This document shows positions 1-12,199 of a stretch of DNA of 64,000 nucleotides, one piece after another; the first letter of the stretch is position 1, and the number at the start of each line of letters is the position of its first letter. The stretch is from positions 372,001 to 436,000 of the forward strand of contig CATOZS010000011.1 in assembly GCA_954871525.1 (NCBI GenBank). The letters run 5' to 3'. Below the pieces are notes generated by a model. It saw only the letters and a program-made list of their open reading frames with translations. It did not search any database and had not been told where the DNA came from. The position numbers and the translations under genes are program-made. Origin of the DNA: Parietaria judaica (taxonomy: Eukaryota; Streptophyta; Magnoliopsida; Rosales; Urticaceae).

Positions 1-3000
1 TATCTCGTAGTTTCTATATCAAGCGGTTAACTGGTGAAAATCATTACCGAAAACTGTTAAAAATTGGTTTTCTTACGAAAGCAAATACGATATGTTCTTG
101 ATTAAATTTGAGTTGCTAGACCATAATTAGGGTGGTATTACTAGTAATTGGGTTAGTTTTGGCATAAAAAGTTTTTGGAGCTCTTTCAAAACCCAGTTTC
201 AACAATTAATGCGTGGTAAAAATAAAAACTGAGTCTTTTTCCCATTTAACGCGAAAAAACCCTAATTGAACGATATTTTAAACAAAACATGAACTTCATA
301 ATGTGTAATTTTATCTCATTTACTTATTTTAATCCCTAAATAGCGAAGCACTATCTCGTAGTTTCTATATCAAGCGGTTAACTGGTGAAAATCATTACCG
401 AAAAGTGTTAAAAATTGGTTTTCTTACGAAAGCAAATACGATATGTTCTTGATTAAATTTGAGTTGCTAGACCATAATTAGGGTGGTATTACTAGTAATT
501 GGGTTAGTTTTGGCATAAAAAGTTTTTGGAGCTCTTTCAAAACCCAGTTTCAACAATTAATGCGTGGTAAAAATAAAAACTGAGTCTTTTTCCCATTTAA
601 CGCGAAAGAACCCTAATTGACCGGTATTTTAAACAAAACATGAACTTCATAATGTGTAATTTTATCTCATTTACTTATTTTAATCCCTAAATAGCGAAGC
701 ACTATCTCGTAGTTTCTATATCAAGCGGTTAACTGGTGAAAATCATTACCGAAAACTGTTAAAAATTGGTTTTCTTACGAAAGCAAATACGATATGTTCT
801 TGATTAAATTTGAGTTGCTAGACCATAATTAGGGTGGTATTACTAGTAATTGGGTTAGTTTTGGCATAAAAAGTTTTTGGAGCTCTTTCAAAACCCAGTT
901 TCAACAATTAATGCGTGGTAAAAATAAAAACTGAGTCTTTTTCCCATTTAACGCGAAAGAACCCTAATTGACCGGTATTTTAAACAAAACATGAACTTCA
1001 TAATGTGTAATTTTATCTCATTTACTTATTTTAATCCCTAAATAGCGAAGCACTATCTCGTAGTTTCTATATCAAGCGGTTAACTGGTGAAAATCATTAC
1101 CGAAAAGTGTTAAAAATTGGTTTTCTTACGAAAGCAAATACGCTATGTTCTTGATTAAATTTGAGTTGCTAGACCATAATTAGGGTGGTATTACTAGTAA
1201 TTGGGTTAGTTTTGGCATAAAAAGTTTTTGGAGCTCTTTCAAAACCCAGTTTCAACAATTAATGCGTGGTAAAAATAAAAACTGAGTCTTTTTCCCATTT
1301 AACGCGAAAAAACCCTAATTGAACGATATTTTAAACAAAACATGAACTTCATAATGTGTAATTTTATCTCATTTACTTATTTTAATCCCTAAATAGCGAA
1401 GCACTATCTCGTAGTTTCTATATCAAGCGGTTAACTGGTGAAAATCATTACCGAAAAGTGTTAAAAATTGGTTTTCTTACGAAAGCAAATACGATATGTT
1501 CTTGATTAAATTTGAGTTGCTAGACCATAATTAGGGTGGTATTACTAGTAATTGGGTTAGTTTTGGCATAAAAAGTTTTTGGAGCTCTTTCAAAACCCAG
1601 TTTCAACAATTAATGCGTGGTAAAAATAAAAACTGAGTCTTTTTCCCATTTAACGCGAAAGAACCCTAATTGACCGGTATTTTAAACAAAACATGAACTT
1701 CATAATGTGTAATTTTATCTCATTTACTTATTTTAATCCCTAAATAGCGAAGCACTATCTCGTAGTTTCTATATCAAGCGGTTAACTGGTGAAAATCATT
1801 ACCGAAAACTGTTAAAAATTGGTTTTCTTACGAAAGCAAATACGATATGTTCTTGATTAAATTTGAGTTGCTAGACCATAATTAGGGTGGTATTACTAGT
1901 AATTGGGTTAGTTTTGGCATAAAAAGTTTTTGGAGCTCTTTCAAAACCCAGTTTCAACAATTAATGCGTGGTAAAAATAAAAACTGAGTCTTTTTCCCAT
2001 TTAACGCGAAAGAACCCTAATTGACCGGTATTTTAAACAAAACATGAACTTCATAATGTGTAATTTTATCTCATTTACTTATTTTAATCCCTAAATAGCG
2101 AAGCACTATCTCGTAGTTTCTATATCAAGCGGTTAACTGGTGAAAATCATTACCGAAAAGTGTTAAAAATTGGTTTTCTTACGAAAGCAAATACGATATG
2201 TTCTTGATTAAATTTGAGTTGCTAGACCATAATTAGGGTGGTATTACTAGTAATTGGGTTAGTTTTGGCATAAAAAGTTTTTGGAGCTCTTTCAAAACCC
2301 AGTTTCAACAATTAATGCGTGGTAAAAATAAAAACTGAGTCTTTTTCCCATTTAACGCGAAAAAACCCTAATTGAACGATATTTTAAACAAAACATGAAC
2401 TTCATAATGTGTAATTTTATCTCATTTACTTATTTTAATCCCTAAATAGCGAAGCACTATCTCGTAGTTTCTATATCAAGCGGTTAACTGGTGAAAATCA
2501 TTACCGAAAACTGTTAAAAATTGGTTTTCTTACGAAAGCAAATACGATATGTTCTTGATTAAATTTGAGTTGCTAGACCATAATTAGGGTGGTATTACTA
2601 GTAATTGGGTTAGTTTTGGCATAAAAAGTTTTTGGAGCTCTTTCAAAACCCAGTTTCAACAATTAATGCGTGGTAAAAATAAAAACTGAGTCTTTTTCCC
2701 ATTTAACGCGAAAGAACCCTAATTGACCGGTATTTTAAACAAAACATGAACTTCATAATGTGTAATTTTATCTCATTTACTTATTTTAATCCCTAAATAG
2801 CGAAGCACTATCTCGTAGTTTCTATATCAAGCGGTTAACTGGTGAAAATCATTACCGAAAACTGTTAAAAATTGGTTTTCTTACGAAAGCAAATACGATA
2901 TGTTCTTGATTAAATTTGAGTTGCTAGACCATAATTAGGGTGGTATTACTAGTAATTGGGTTAGTTTTGGCATAAAAAGTTTTTGGAGCTCTTTCAAAAC

Positions 3001-3346
3001 CCAGTTTCAACAATTAATGCGTGGTAAAAATAAAAACTGAGTCTTTTTCCCATTTAACGCGAAAAAACCCTAATTGAACGATATTTTAAACAAAACATGA
3101 ACTTCATAATGTGTAATTTTATCTCATTTACTTATTTTAATCCCTAAATAGCGAAGCACTATCTCGTAGTTTCTATATCAAGCGGTTAACTGGTGAAAAT
3201 CATTACTGAAAAGTGTTAAAAATTGGTTTTCTTACGAAAGCAAATACGATATGTTCTTGATTAAATTTGAGTTGCTAGACCATAATTAGGGTGGTATTAC
3301 TAGTAATTGGGTTAGTTTTGGCATAAAAAGTTTTTGGAGCTCTTTC
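1..3346. repeat. Satellite DNA, 351-bp monomer, about 9.5 copies
   Basis: Monomers start at 1, 352, 703, 1054, 1405, 1756, 2107, 2458, 2809 and 3160, so the spacing is exactly 351 bp. The last copy stops abruptly at 3346. Copies are nearly identical and differ mainly at two diagnostic places: an ACTG/AGTG variant about 55 bp into the unit and a linked change near position 310 (GAACGAT versus GACCGGT). The array runs off the left edge of the window. The unit is AT-rich with no reading frame. Size and homogeneity are typical of plant satellite arrays; centromeric or subtelomeric location cannot be judged here. Confidence 0.97.
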
Positions 3347-3462
3347 TTAAAGTTAAATTGGTTTTAATTCCTCCGTTGTGTTTCTTCTCTTTATTTTTAG
3401 GTTTTCTTTTTTCTTTTGAAAATTTAATTTTTCATTTTCTCAATATAGGAAATCAAAGTTAT
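3347..3462. other. AT-rich spacer between satellite and Ty3/gypsy element
   Basis: T-rich, low-complexity DNA that matches neither the satellite monomer nor the following LTR. No gene is visible. It is the left flank of the retrotransposon insertion. Confidence 0.6.
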
Positions 3463-5423
3463 TGTAATACCCATTAAATTTATATATATATTATTAAAAA
3501 AATGAGGAAATTTCAGAATGAGGTATCGAACCCCATTTCCCCCTCTCTCTCATCAGTTCCCGTAACCCCCCCCCCCCCCCCCCCTCTCATCAAGTAAACT
3601 TCGGCTCGTGATATCTCTGTCACCGGAGCTCCGATCAACAAGATTTTGGTACCGTCGGAAAGCTCTCGAGAAGGCGAACATGTTGATGGGCGGATGACAA
3701 CCAGAAGTGGCGGCGTTTAGCCAGAATAGTCGCCGGAAGGTTTGGTTTTTAATTCTAGATCTTTTTCATTTGGGTTTGAATTTGAGAAAACTAACACCGG
3801 AATAGGGTTCACGAAGGTTTGTAGAGTTTGTTGGAGCTGCCACCTCGCCGTCGCCGCCGTCGATCGTCGCGTCATTTTGCGATCCCGGAATTTATTGAGG
3901 GGTTTTGAAGCCCTCGTCGAGGAGATCGAAAGCCCTCAACCGGAATTATTATTGGACTTTCGGTAAGCTCGAATTTCCTTGCCCTGGTTTCTGATTTTAG
4001 ATGATCAAAATAGAGTGTGTTGTGGGCCTTGATTGATGAAATTGACATCGTCGTTGTGTTTAGAATAGTCGGGTTAGGCTAGGAGAGGTATTACATTGTC
4101 AAATCGATGCCCATTTTACTGCCTCGTTTTGCGTACCCGACGGGAATTCGGCCCAGGTTAAATTTTAGCATATCGGGTTTTCAATTGACAACTTGAAGTC
4201 CAATCCCAGTGACATTTTGAATTATGAACGTTATCAGTATTTCATTAAAGCATACTGTCATTCTGTGCTAGCCTCGGAGATTGTGCAAATCGTACTGCCC
4301 GTCTCAGACAGTATATCGGAAGATTAAATTCTTGATCATAGAACCCAAGGCTAAGTAGAACCCAAGGCCAATTTCGGATGAAATTAATGTCGTGATTGTC
4401 GTCGCTTGAGAGCGAGGCAGAGAACTAGGTATGGTTTGATATTCGTTATTATATTTTATGTTTATGATTACGTCGGGATGACGTATGTTGATATGGTACC
4501 CGCTTTGGGCGGATGATAATTATTATGATATGGTACCCGCTTCGGGCGGATGATGATTATTATGGTATGGTACCCGCTTCGGGCGGATGAGCTGCTGACG
4601 ATCAGCTGGCTACTGCGCACTAGGCCGGACATGGATATGGATATGGATAGGGATATGGATATGATTGGACCCAAAAGTCAACATTTCGACCCATGACGAA
4701 CTGGCCGTCTTTTGTGGTGATTAGGATCCCGAGTCGAGGGCGAGTTACGGTTAGGGACTTCTAGTCCACCCGTGCTCGTGCCTTGAGGAATCGATGGGAT
4801 ATAGTGGAGAAAAGGCGCGAGCTGACTCGGCATGGACCACCGAAATGACTTGACTTTTGTGGAGTATATTTATTTATTTATTTTATTGTTGAAATGGTTA
4901 AAGTGATGAATAAATGGTTTATGATGGTCTTTAATTTAATTAATTTGAATTTGATTAATAAAGCTTCGGTAAAGAGAATTGGTAATAGATTCCCTACTGA
5001 GCATGTAGTGCTCACCCCTTCCATATACACCTTTTTCTTTCTAGCATCAGGTGGTGTTCAGTGTCAACACTCTGGACGAGGAGTAGTTTGATTTGGGAAG
5101 TTCATATGTTGATTTTGCCTATCCGTACCTATAGGGATCGTCGAGGTGAATACCGTATTTTATGTTGATCTTGTAATTGGATTAAATGAAGGATATTTGT
5201 GATGGTGATACTCTATATTTGTCGTTTTATGGTGTTATATAAACTGTGGTCGTTTATGTTGTATTGTCGTTTTAAGTCCCATGGGAAAAAGTTATGTATT
5301 TGTTGACGTGGGTGTTGAATATTCAACGGTGTCAGTTGAATGATGATGTGTCATTGATCAGTCCAAATTTGAATAGTCGTTGTTTTTGTCTTATTCTACT
5401 AACCCCCACTTAGGGGCGTTACA
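3463..5423 (+). repeat. 5' LTR of the Ty3/gypsy element
   Basis: The LTR is 1961 bp, TG...CA, and is followed directly by the primer-binding site. It aligns with 9262-11389. In a roughly 310-bp stretch compared by eye (3600-3910) there are about 11 substitutions, so the pair is roughly 96% identical. This copy lacks about 150 bp that the 3' LTR has at 10165-10365. It also contains a poly-C run near 3570 and a 37-bp tandem repeat near 4491. Confidence 0.9.
4491..4601 (+). repeat. 37-bp tandem repeat inside the LTR, 3 copies
   Basis: The motif GGTACCCGCTT recurs at 4495, 4532 and 4569, a 37-bp period. The same three copies are in the 3' LTR at 10473, 10510 and 10547, so the array predates the insertion. 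Confidence 0.85.
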
Positions 5424-5426
5424 GTT

Positions 5427-5438
5427 TGGTATCAGAGC
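5427..5438 (+). other. Primer-binding site (tRNA-iMet type)
   Basis: TGGTATCAGAGC lies three bases inside the 5' LTR end, the standard match to the 3' end of plant initiator tRNA-Met. Confidence 0.9.
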
Positions 5439-7260
5439 ATAGGTTACGGTATCTAGGGTACAACACCATAAAGTTATTTATTTATTTATTTTAAGTGTTT
5501 TGGGTCGTGTTTTATTTTGTATCACCATCCATAATCCTGACATTTTAATCTTCTTACAGTTGATCAACATGGTCCGGAATTCCCAAAGCACCCTAAATCT
5601 GCATTACCTGCTAGATCTTGAAAAATTTGCATTGTATTCTAAGTTCCACAATAAGTGGCACAGTCTCGTAGTTCTGCAGCTGAAATCATGAAATGTTTTA
5701 TGGAGATCATGTTCCAAAATCCTGTATAGTTTGATGGATTTCCTGATGCTGCTACAATTCAAAAGCAATTGACATTAATGAAGAAAATTTTGAAGTGCTT
5801 GATAATTATGATGTCGTAGTTAGCCCTGAAGCTAGAATGGTAAAATTTTGGGTAAGAATTTCATGCGCTATGGGTTTGTGAGACCTTTGCGCCAAAGTGT
5901 TTCTCTAATTTTTCAAAAAACTGACTGTCTCAGCCAAATACCTCGAGACATGTTTTATTCATTCAACGTTGTTCGCTCATATAGGGTGAGTGACATTAGT
6001 TTTGATGATATACAAGTCAAGTAAGTTTGTCATTGAGTAGAGTAAATTCTCATTTGAAGTATTCATTGTTCATATGATCGAGTTTGATGTAACATTAGAT
6101 TTATTAGTGAAGTATCATGCCATAGTAGATTTCTACAAAAACACATGTCATTTTCATAAAGAAAAATGGGTTGGTACTGAATATCACAATAAAGGTGGAA
6201 TAATATGGCCACCTAATCCTATCTTGAAGTATGAGCTTTGAAAGGTTGGGAGTAAATTGTGTCATTGAAGATATGGGATATGGTGCCATGAACCCTACAT
6301 TCCTATCGTAATAGATTTTAATGAAGTGTTTCCGTCGAAGCTTTCGGGACATCCTCCACAATGTGAGATTGAGTTTGGCATTGATTAAGTTCCTGGGAGT
6401 TCTCCGATTTCTATGGCTCATTACTGTATGGCTCTAGTAGAAATATGCAGAATTGATGAAGTAATTAGACGACTTGTTGAGTAAAGAGTTTATCAGGCAG
6501 AGTCCATTACTGTGGAGAGCGCCGGTGTTATTCGCTAAGAAAAGCAATGGTAGTTTACGTCTTTGTGTGGGCTACAAATGACTCAACAAGATAATGATTA
6601 AAAAATAAATACCCTTTTACCGCGCATAGAGGACCTATTCGGTCAATTGGGAGGATTCAAGTTCTTCTCAACGATAGATTTGCGGTCATGTTACCACCAA
6701 TTGAGGATTCGAGATACCGACATCCTGAAAACCAGCGTTCCGTACACGATATGATCAATTTGAGTTCACGGTTATGCCTTTTGGTTTAACGAACGCTCCA
6801 GCGGCGTTTATGGTCTTAATGAATAGATTTTTTTTCGGCCATACTTGGATCGATTCGTTGTTGTCTTGATTGACGACATACTTATCTATTCAAGAACCCT
6901 AAAAGAACACGAAGAACATTTGCGAATAGTCTTGCAGACTTTGCGGGACTATCGTCTCTATGCAAACAAAGAAAATGTGAATTCTGGATGACAGAAGTGA
7001 AATTATTAGGCCACGTGATCTCGCAAGAAGGTATTGTCGTAGAACCGTCAAAGATCGAAGTTATCTTGAACTGGAGGCAACCAATACATGTGATAGAAGT
7101 CTGAAGATTCTTAGTGCTTGCGGGTTATTACAAAAAGTTCGTGGAGAATTTTTCAAAGATTGCCTAACTGCTAACAAGCTCACCAAAAAAAAATATATAT
7201 ATGTTCAGTTCAGTTGGGATGATAGATGTGAAGAGTCTTTTTTCAGAGTTGAAATGACGA

Positions 7261-7515
7261 TTGACGATTACTCCCGTCCTTATTGTCCTTAATGTAGATG
7301 AAGTGTTTACAGTGCATACGGATGTATCTCGAAGTGGACTAGGTTGTGTGCTCATGCAACCAGGGAGAATGGTGACATATGGTTCTAGGCAGTTTCAGTT
7401 GCACGAACTAAATTATCCTACCCATGACCTGGAGCTAGCAACTGTGATATTTGCTCTTAAAATTTGGCGTTGTCATCTTAATGGATCAAGATTCGAGATA
7501 TTCGCTGATCATTAA
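7261..7515 (+). pseudogene. RNase H domain fragment of Ty3/gypsy pol
   Basis: The longest clean piece of pol (84 residues). It reads through the first RNase H aspartate block ([15 protein letters not shown]), then YGSRQ and [20 protein letters not shown], both hallmarks of plant Ty3/gypsy RNase H. It stops at the point where the family has DH(K/R)SLKY; here DH is followed directly by TAA. The next fragment, at 7579-7803, continues with the TNVVTDALSRK motif that ends the domain. Confidence 0.85.
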
Positions 7516-7878
7516 AGTCTCAAGTATTTGTTCTAGCAAAGGGATTTGAATCTACGACAACTAATATAGGAAGAGTAAATGGAAGATTATGAATTTAGTC
7601 TACAATATCACCCAGAAAAAACAAATGTGGTGACCGATGCATTGAGTCGGAAGAACCATGGTTTGGTTGCTTCTCCGAACTTGGAGCCATGGAAGAGATC
7701 AGTTACCATTGGCGATTACAATTTAGAATTCCATATTGATGGGTATAAAGCATGTGCGTATAACGTCATAGCCGTTCCATCAATGGTACTCCAAGTTAGA
7801 TAAAGTCAGTGGAGCGATGAAACATTACAAGTAATATGGAATCGATTACAAGCTAGAGAACAACTTGAAGGATGGAAT

Positions 7879-8154
7879 GTGGGAGTCGATGGATTTTTAT
7901 TATACAAAGGAAGGCTTGCGGTAGCTGATGATGCTATACTACAAAGCGCCATCTTACATGAAGCTCATCGTTCCAAGTTTGCTATTCACCCAGGGAGTAC
8001 GAAGATGTACCAAGATTTTAAGAGGCAATATTATTGGTACGTAATGAAATCCGATGTGGTGTTGTTCGTGAAGAGATGTCCAGTTTGTCAACTGGTTAAA
8101 GCAGAGCCTCAGAAACCCGGCGGGGAGCTCGGACCACTGGAAATACCCGAGTAG
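7879..8154 (+). pseudogene. Integrase zinc-finger (H2C2) fragment
   Basis: Open for 91 codons. It contains the integrase H2C2 zinc module: HEAHRSKFAIHPG with its histidines, then CPVCQLVKAEPQ with the C-x2-C pair. It is cut by a TAG just before the catalytic core. Core traces follow in other frames, including a DRLTTSAHF-like block near 8235-8260 and a HPHTNGQSER-like block near 8445-8475. Confidence 0.85.
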
Positions 8155-9239
8155 AAATTTGACTACATCACTATGTAGTTCGTTTTGGGGCTTCCTCGGA
8201 CTTGAGGTGGACATGATGAAGTGTGGGTGATCGTTGATAGATTGACAACATCAGCCCACTTTATAGTCATTCGGACTGATTACAAGGTTCCAAAACTTTG
8301 TAAACTATATGTGGAAAAGATACTAAAGCTTCATGGGGTTCCGGTTTCAATAGTTTCCGAACGAGACGTTCGTTTCAACTCAAAGTTTTAGAGTGGATTA
8401 CGAAAAGAGATGAGAATTCAATTGAGTTTGAGCATAGCTTTTCACCCTCACACTAATGGCCAATCAGAGCGAATAATTCAAATATTAGAAGATATGCTTT
8501 GGGGGTGTGTCTTGGATTTCGGAAGAAAGTGAAAGAGCAACTACCATTCGTGGAGTTTGCTTACAATAATAGCTTTCAGACTAGTATCGGTACGGCATTG
8601 TATGAGGCCTTGTATGGTCGACCTTGTCGTTCACCTCTTTGTTAGGCCGAGTATGAAGATCGTATTACTCTCGGTCCTTCCTACCTCAGAGAGACAACTG
8701 AAGCGATTAAGCTTATTCGGGAAAGACTCGGGACTGCTCAAAGTCGCCAGAAGAGTTTCGCGGATCGAAGACGAAGGCCATTGGGATTCATGGTTGACGA
8801 CTATGTGTTTCTGAAGGTTACACCTATGCGTGGTGTTTCTCGTTAAAAAAAAAAAAAAAAGGTCGGCTCTTCGATACACCGGTCCATTGGAGATAGGAGA
8901 AAGATTTGGACCACTTGCACACAAGCTTGATTTATCTCTGCAATCATCTCATGTTCACAATGTGTTTTCATGTGCTGATGTTAAGGAAATATGAACACGA
9001 TCCTCAACAAATCATTGAGTAGATAGAGATACTCATTCAAGAAAATGACACGTATGAAGAATACCGGATTCAGATTATCGACCGTGAAGTTAAAGTTCTT
9101 CGTCAACGAGAGAATTCTTTAGTCAAAGTGGTGTGGAACCATCATGACATAAGAGAGGCAACATGGGAGTTAGAGTCGGAGATGATGCAGAAGTACCCGT
9201 CTATGTTCGGGGATGGTTTCGTTTAAATTTCGAGGATGA

Positions 9240-9261
9240 AATTTTTAAAAGGGTGGAGTAT
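9240..9261 (+). other. Polypurine tract of the Ty3/gypsy element
   Basis: Purine-rich run (AAAAGGGTGGAGTA) immediately upstream of the 3' LTR. It would prime plus-strand DNA synthesis. Confidence 0.7.
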
Positions 9262-11389
9262 TGTAATACCCATTAAATTTATATATATATATATATATAT
9301 ATTATTATTAAAAAAATGAGGAAATGTCAGAATGAGGTATCGAACTCCATTTCCCCCCCTCTCTCATCAGTTCCCGTAACCCCCCCAACCCCCCCACCCC
9401 CTTCTCATCAAGTAAACTTCGGCTCGTGATATCTCTGTCACCGGAGCTCCGATCAACGAGATTTTGGTACTGTCAGAAAGCTCTCGAGAAAGCGAACATG
9501 TTGATGGGCGGATGACAACCAGAAGTGGCGGCGTTTAGCCGGAATAGTCGCCGGAAGGTTCGGTTTTTAATTCTAGATCTTTTTCATTTGGGTTTGAATT
9601 TGAGAAAACTAACACCGGAATCGGGTTCACGAAGGTTTGTAGAGTTTGTTGGAGCTGCCACCTCACCGTCGCCGTCGTCAGTCGCCGACATCAACCGCCG
9701 CGTCATTTTCCGCTCCCGGAATTTATTGAGGGGTTTTTAAGCCCTCGTCGAGGAGATCGAAAGCCCTCAACCGGAATTATTATCAGACTTTCGGGAAGCT
9801 CGAATTTCCTTGCCCTAGTTTCTGATTTTAGATGATCAAAATTGAGTGTGTTGTGGGCCTTGATTGATGAAATTAACATCGTCGTTGTGTTTAGAATAGT
9901 CGGGTTAGGCTAGGAGAGGTATTACATTGTCGAATTGATGCCCGTTTTACTGCCTCGTTTTGCGTACCCGACGGGAATTCGGCCCAGGTTAAATTTCAGC
10001 GTATCGGGTTTTCAATTGACAACTTGAAGTCCAATCCTAGTGACACTTTGAATTATGAACGTTATCGGTATTTCATTAAAACATACTGTCATTCTATGCT
10101 AGCCTCGGAGATTGTGCAAATCGTACTGCCCGTCTCAGACAGTATATCGGAAGCTTAAATTCTTGATCATAGAAGCCAAGGCCAAGATGAACCCACATCT
10201 TCGACATGCTAGTCAATTGATCAAAGTTTCCACGGATTGAGGCAGTGGCTATTACATTTTCTCGCACTTTAAAATGAATGTAGAAACCAACGCTTTAATA
10301 TGAAGATTGAACCGGATAGGTTAATATGAGATTTAATGAAATAATTTGACAATTAATGAAATTAATGTCGTGATTGTCGTCGCTTGAGAGCGAGGCAGAG
10401 AACTAGGTATTGTTTGATATTCGTTATTATATTTTATGTTTATGATTACGTCGGGATGACGTATGTTGATATGGTACCCGCTTTGGGCGGATGATAATTA
10501 TTATGATATGGTACCCGCTTCGGGCGGATGATGATTATTATGGTATGGTACCCGCTTCAAGCGGATGAGCTGCTGACGAGCAGCTGGTTACTGCGCAGTA
10601 GGCCGGACATGGATATGGATATGGATATGATTGGACCCAAAAGTCAACATTTCGACCCATGGCGAACTGGCCATCTTTGGTGGTGATTAGGATCCCGAGT
10701 CGAGGGCGAGTTACGGTTAAGGACTTCTAGACCACCTGTGCTTGTGCCTTGAGGACTCGATGGGATATAGTGGAGAAAAGGCGCGAGCTGACTCGGCATG
10801 GACCACCGAAATGACTTGACTTTTGTGGAGTATATTTATTTATTTATTTTATTGTTGAAATGGTTAAAGTGATGAATAAATGGTTTATGATGGTATTTAA
10901 TTTAATTAATTGGAATTTGATTAATAAAGGTTCGGTAAATTGAATTGGTAATAGATTCCCTATTGAGCATTGGGTACTCACCCCTTCCATATTCACCTTT
11001 TTCTTTCCAGCTTTAGGTGGTGTTCAGTGTCAACACTCCGGACGAGGAGTAGTTTGATTTGGGAGGTTCATATGTTGATTTTGCCTATCCGTACCTATAG
11101 GGATCGTCGAGGTAAATACCGTATTTTATGTTGATCTTGTAATTGGATTAAATGGAGGATATTTGTGATGGTGATACTTTATATTTGTCGTTTTATGGGG
11201 TTGTATAAACTGTGGTCGTTTATGTTGTATTGTCGTTTTAAGTCCCATGGGCAAAAGTTATGTATTTGTTGACGTGGACGTTGAATATTCAACGGTGTTA
11301 GTTGAATGATGATGTGTCATTGATCAGTCCAAATTTGAATAGTCATTGTTTTTGTCTTATTCTACTAACCCCCACTTAGGGGCATTACA
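9262..11389 (+). repeat. 3' LTR of the Ty3/gypsy element
   Basis: The LTR is 2128 bp. It is longer than the 5' LTR because of an expanded AT microsatellite at about 9280-9305 and an extra block of about 150 bp at 10165-10365. Start (TGTAATACCC) and end (GGCATTACA) match the 5' copy. Confidence 0.9.
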
Positions 11390-11658
11390 GTTCAGTTGCC
11401 GGAAACTACAATACTTCAAACCACCTGGACAGTGATGAGAAAACAGATAGAACTTTTCTTTTTCGTTTCATGTTCTTGATGTTAATATCAAAATGTCAAA
11501 ACTTCATATATCTAAACACATATTCTAGATAGTTTAGAGATTCTTTAGAGCTGATTTGGGAGATATATTTGAATCTTCACAACCACATAAAACTAGCAAT
11601 GTTGAATACTAGCAAGTGCTGCAAATTGGTGAGTTTTCTTCGTTTTTAAGATACCAAC
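11390..11658. other. Spacer between two LTR insertions
   Basis: AT-rich DNA without recognisable coding or repeat content. Its last five bases, ccaac (11654-11658), are the left target duplication of the following solo LTR. Confidence 0.6.
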
Positions 11659-12148
11659 TGTTGATGTCGGATTTGGTCAAATCCATCCTCAACACAACCC
11701 GTGTCGTTTTGTCCCATAAACGACGTGAGAGGAGAGCGAGGAGGTTCGTTGACCGATGGTCAACGAAGGAACATCGGTCAACGAAGGAACGTCCTCGAGG
11801 AGGTTTAACCTGCGACGAAGTATGGCTAGGGTAAAGGCGAGCCGCGACGAATTGTCCCATCACACTCGACGAGAGGCATCAGCGACGAAGCGTGCAGAGC
11901 TGAATGACGGCTGACGAGATGTGCATTTAATGAAGCCCACCTACCCATTATGGCAGTCTGCTCGGAAATGACGTAAAAGCATGGGTTGGACCATACCCTC
12001 CGAAGTAGCCTTACTTGGGGAAAAGGGAATGACAAGACTTGAAAAGATGGCGCTAGGATCGAGAAAGCCAGGCACTCGAGTGCAGCAAAAGGCATGGGTT
12101 GAAAAGACCATTCGAAGATCAACGGCTGAGAAGCTAGGGCAAAACGCC

Positions 12149-12156
12149 TATAAATA
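12149..12156 (+). promoter_or_regulatory. TATA box in solo LTR A
   Basis: TATAAATA about 490 bp into the LTR and about 50 bp before the GC-rich array. The same box occurs in the other family-A LTRs, so the array belongs to the transcribed R/U5 part. Confidence 0.75.
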
Positions 12157-12199
12157 CGAAGGCAGAGACCCTGAGCAAAAGGGAAGAAGGGGGGGAAAG

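Larger units (their letters stand above)
5439..9226 (+). pseudogene. Ty3/gypsy gag-pol remnant
   Basis: Polyprotein remnant in several frames. 5439-5700 holds only scraps where gag should be. Around 6065-6240 a protease-RT linker is readable, followed by the start of reverse transcriptase at about 6310. RT blocks include a stretch at 6775-6835 reading [12 protein letters not shown] and an adjoining LIDDIL-like catalytic block at about 6865-6890. RNase H follows at 7261-7660, the integrase zinc finger at 7879-8154 and the integrase core at 8155-8560. A chromodomain-like tail with VLRQRENSLVKVVW and EATWELE lies at about 9088-9180 and ends at a TAA at 9224. Frames are broken by many stops and shifts, so no functional polyprotein is made. 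Confidence 0.88.
3463..11389 (+). mobile_element. Ty3/gypsy chromovirus-type LTR retrotransposon, decayed
   Basis: Two direct LTRs begin TGTAATACCC and end with CACTTAGGGGC(G/A)TTACA. They flank a 3.8-kb interior with a tRNA-iMet-type primer site, remnants of protease, reverse transcriptase, RNase H and integrase in Ty3 order, and a C-terminal chromodomain-like segment. Order and motifs place it with plant chromoviruses, probably Tekay/Del-like. The flanking pentamers (gttat left, gttca right) match at only three of five positions, so the target duplication is eroded or not resolved. The interior is full of stops and frameshifts and is shorter than an intact element; most of gag is missing. 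Confidence 0.9.

Noticed and set aside
1..3346. Telomere-like AACCCTAA motifs in the satellite
   Set aside because: One short match per 351-bp unit, not tandem; coincidental within the monomer.
3458..11394. Target-site duplication for the chromovirus
   Set aside because: The pentamers gttat and gttca agree at only three positions, so it is not claimed.
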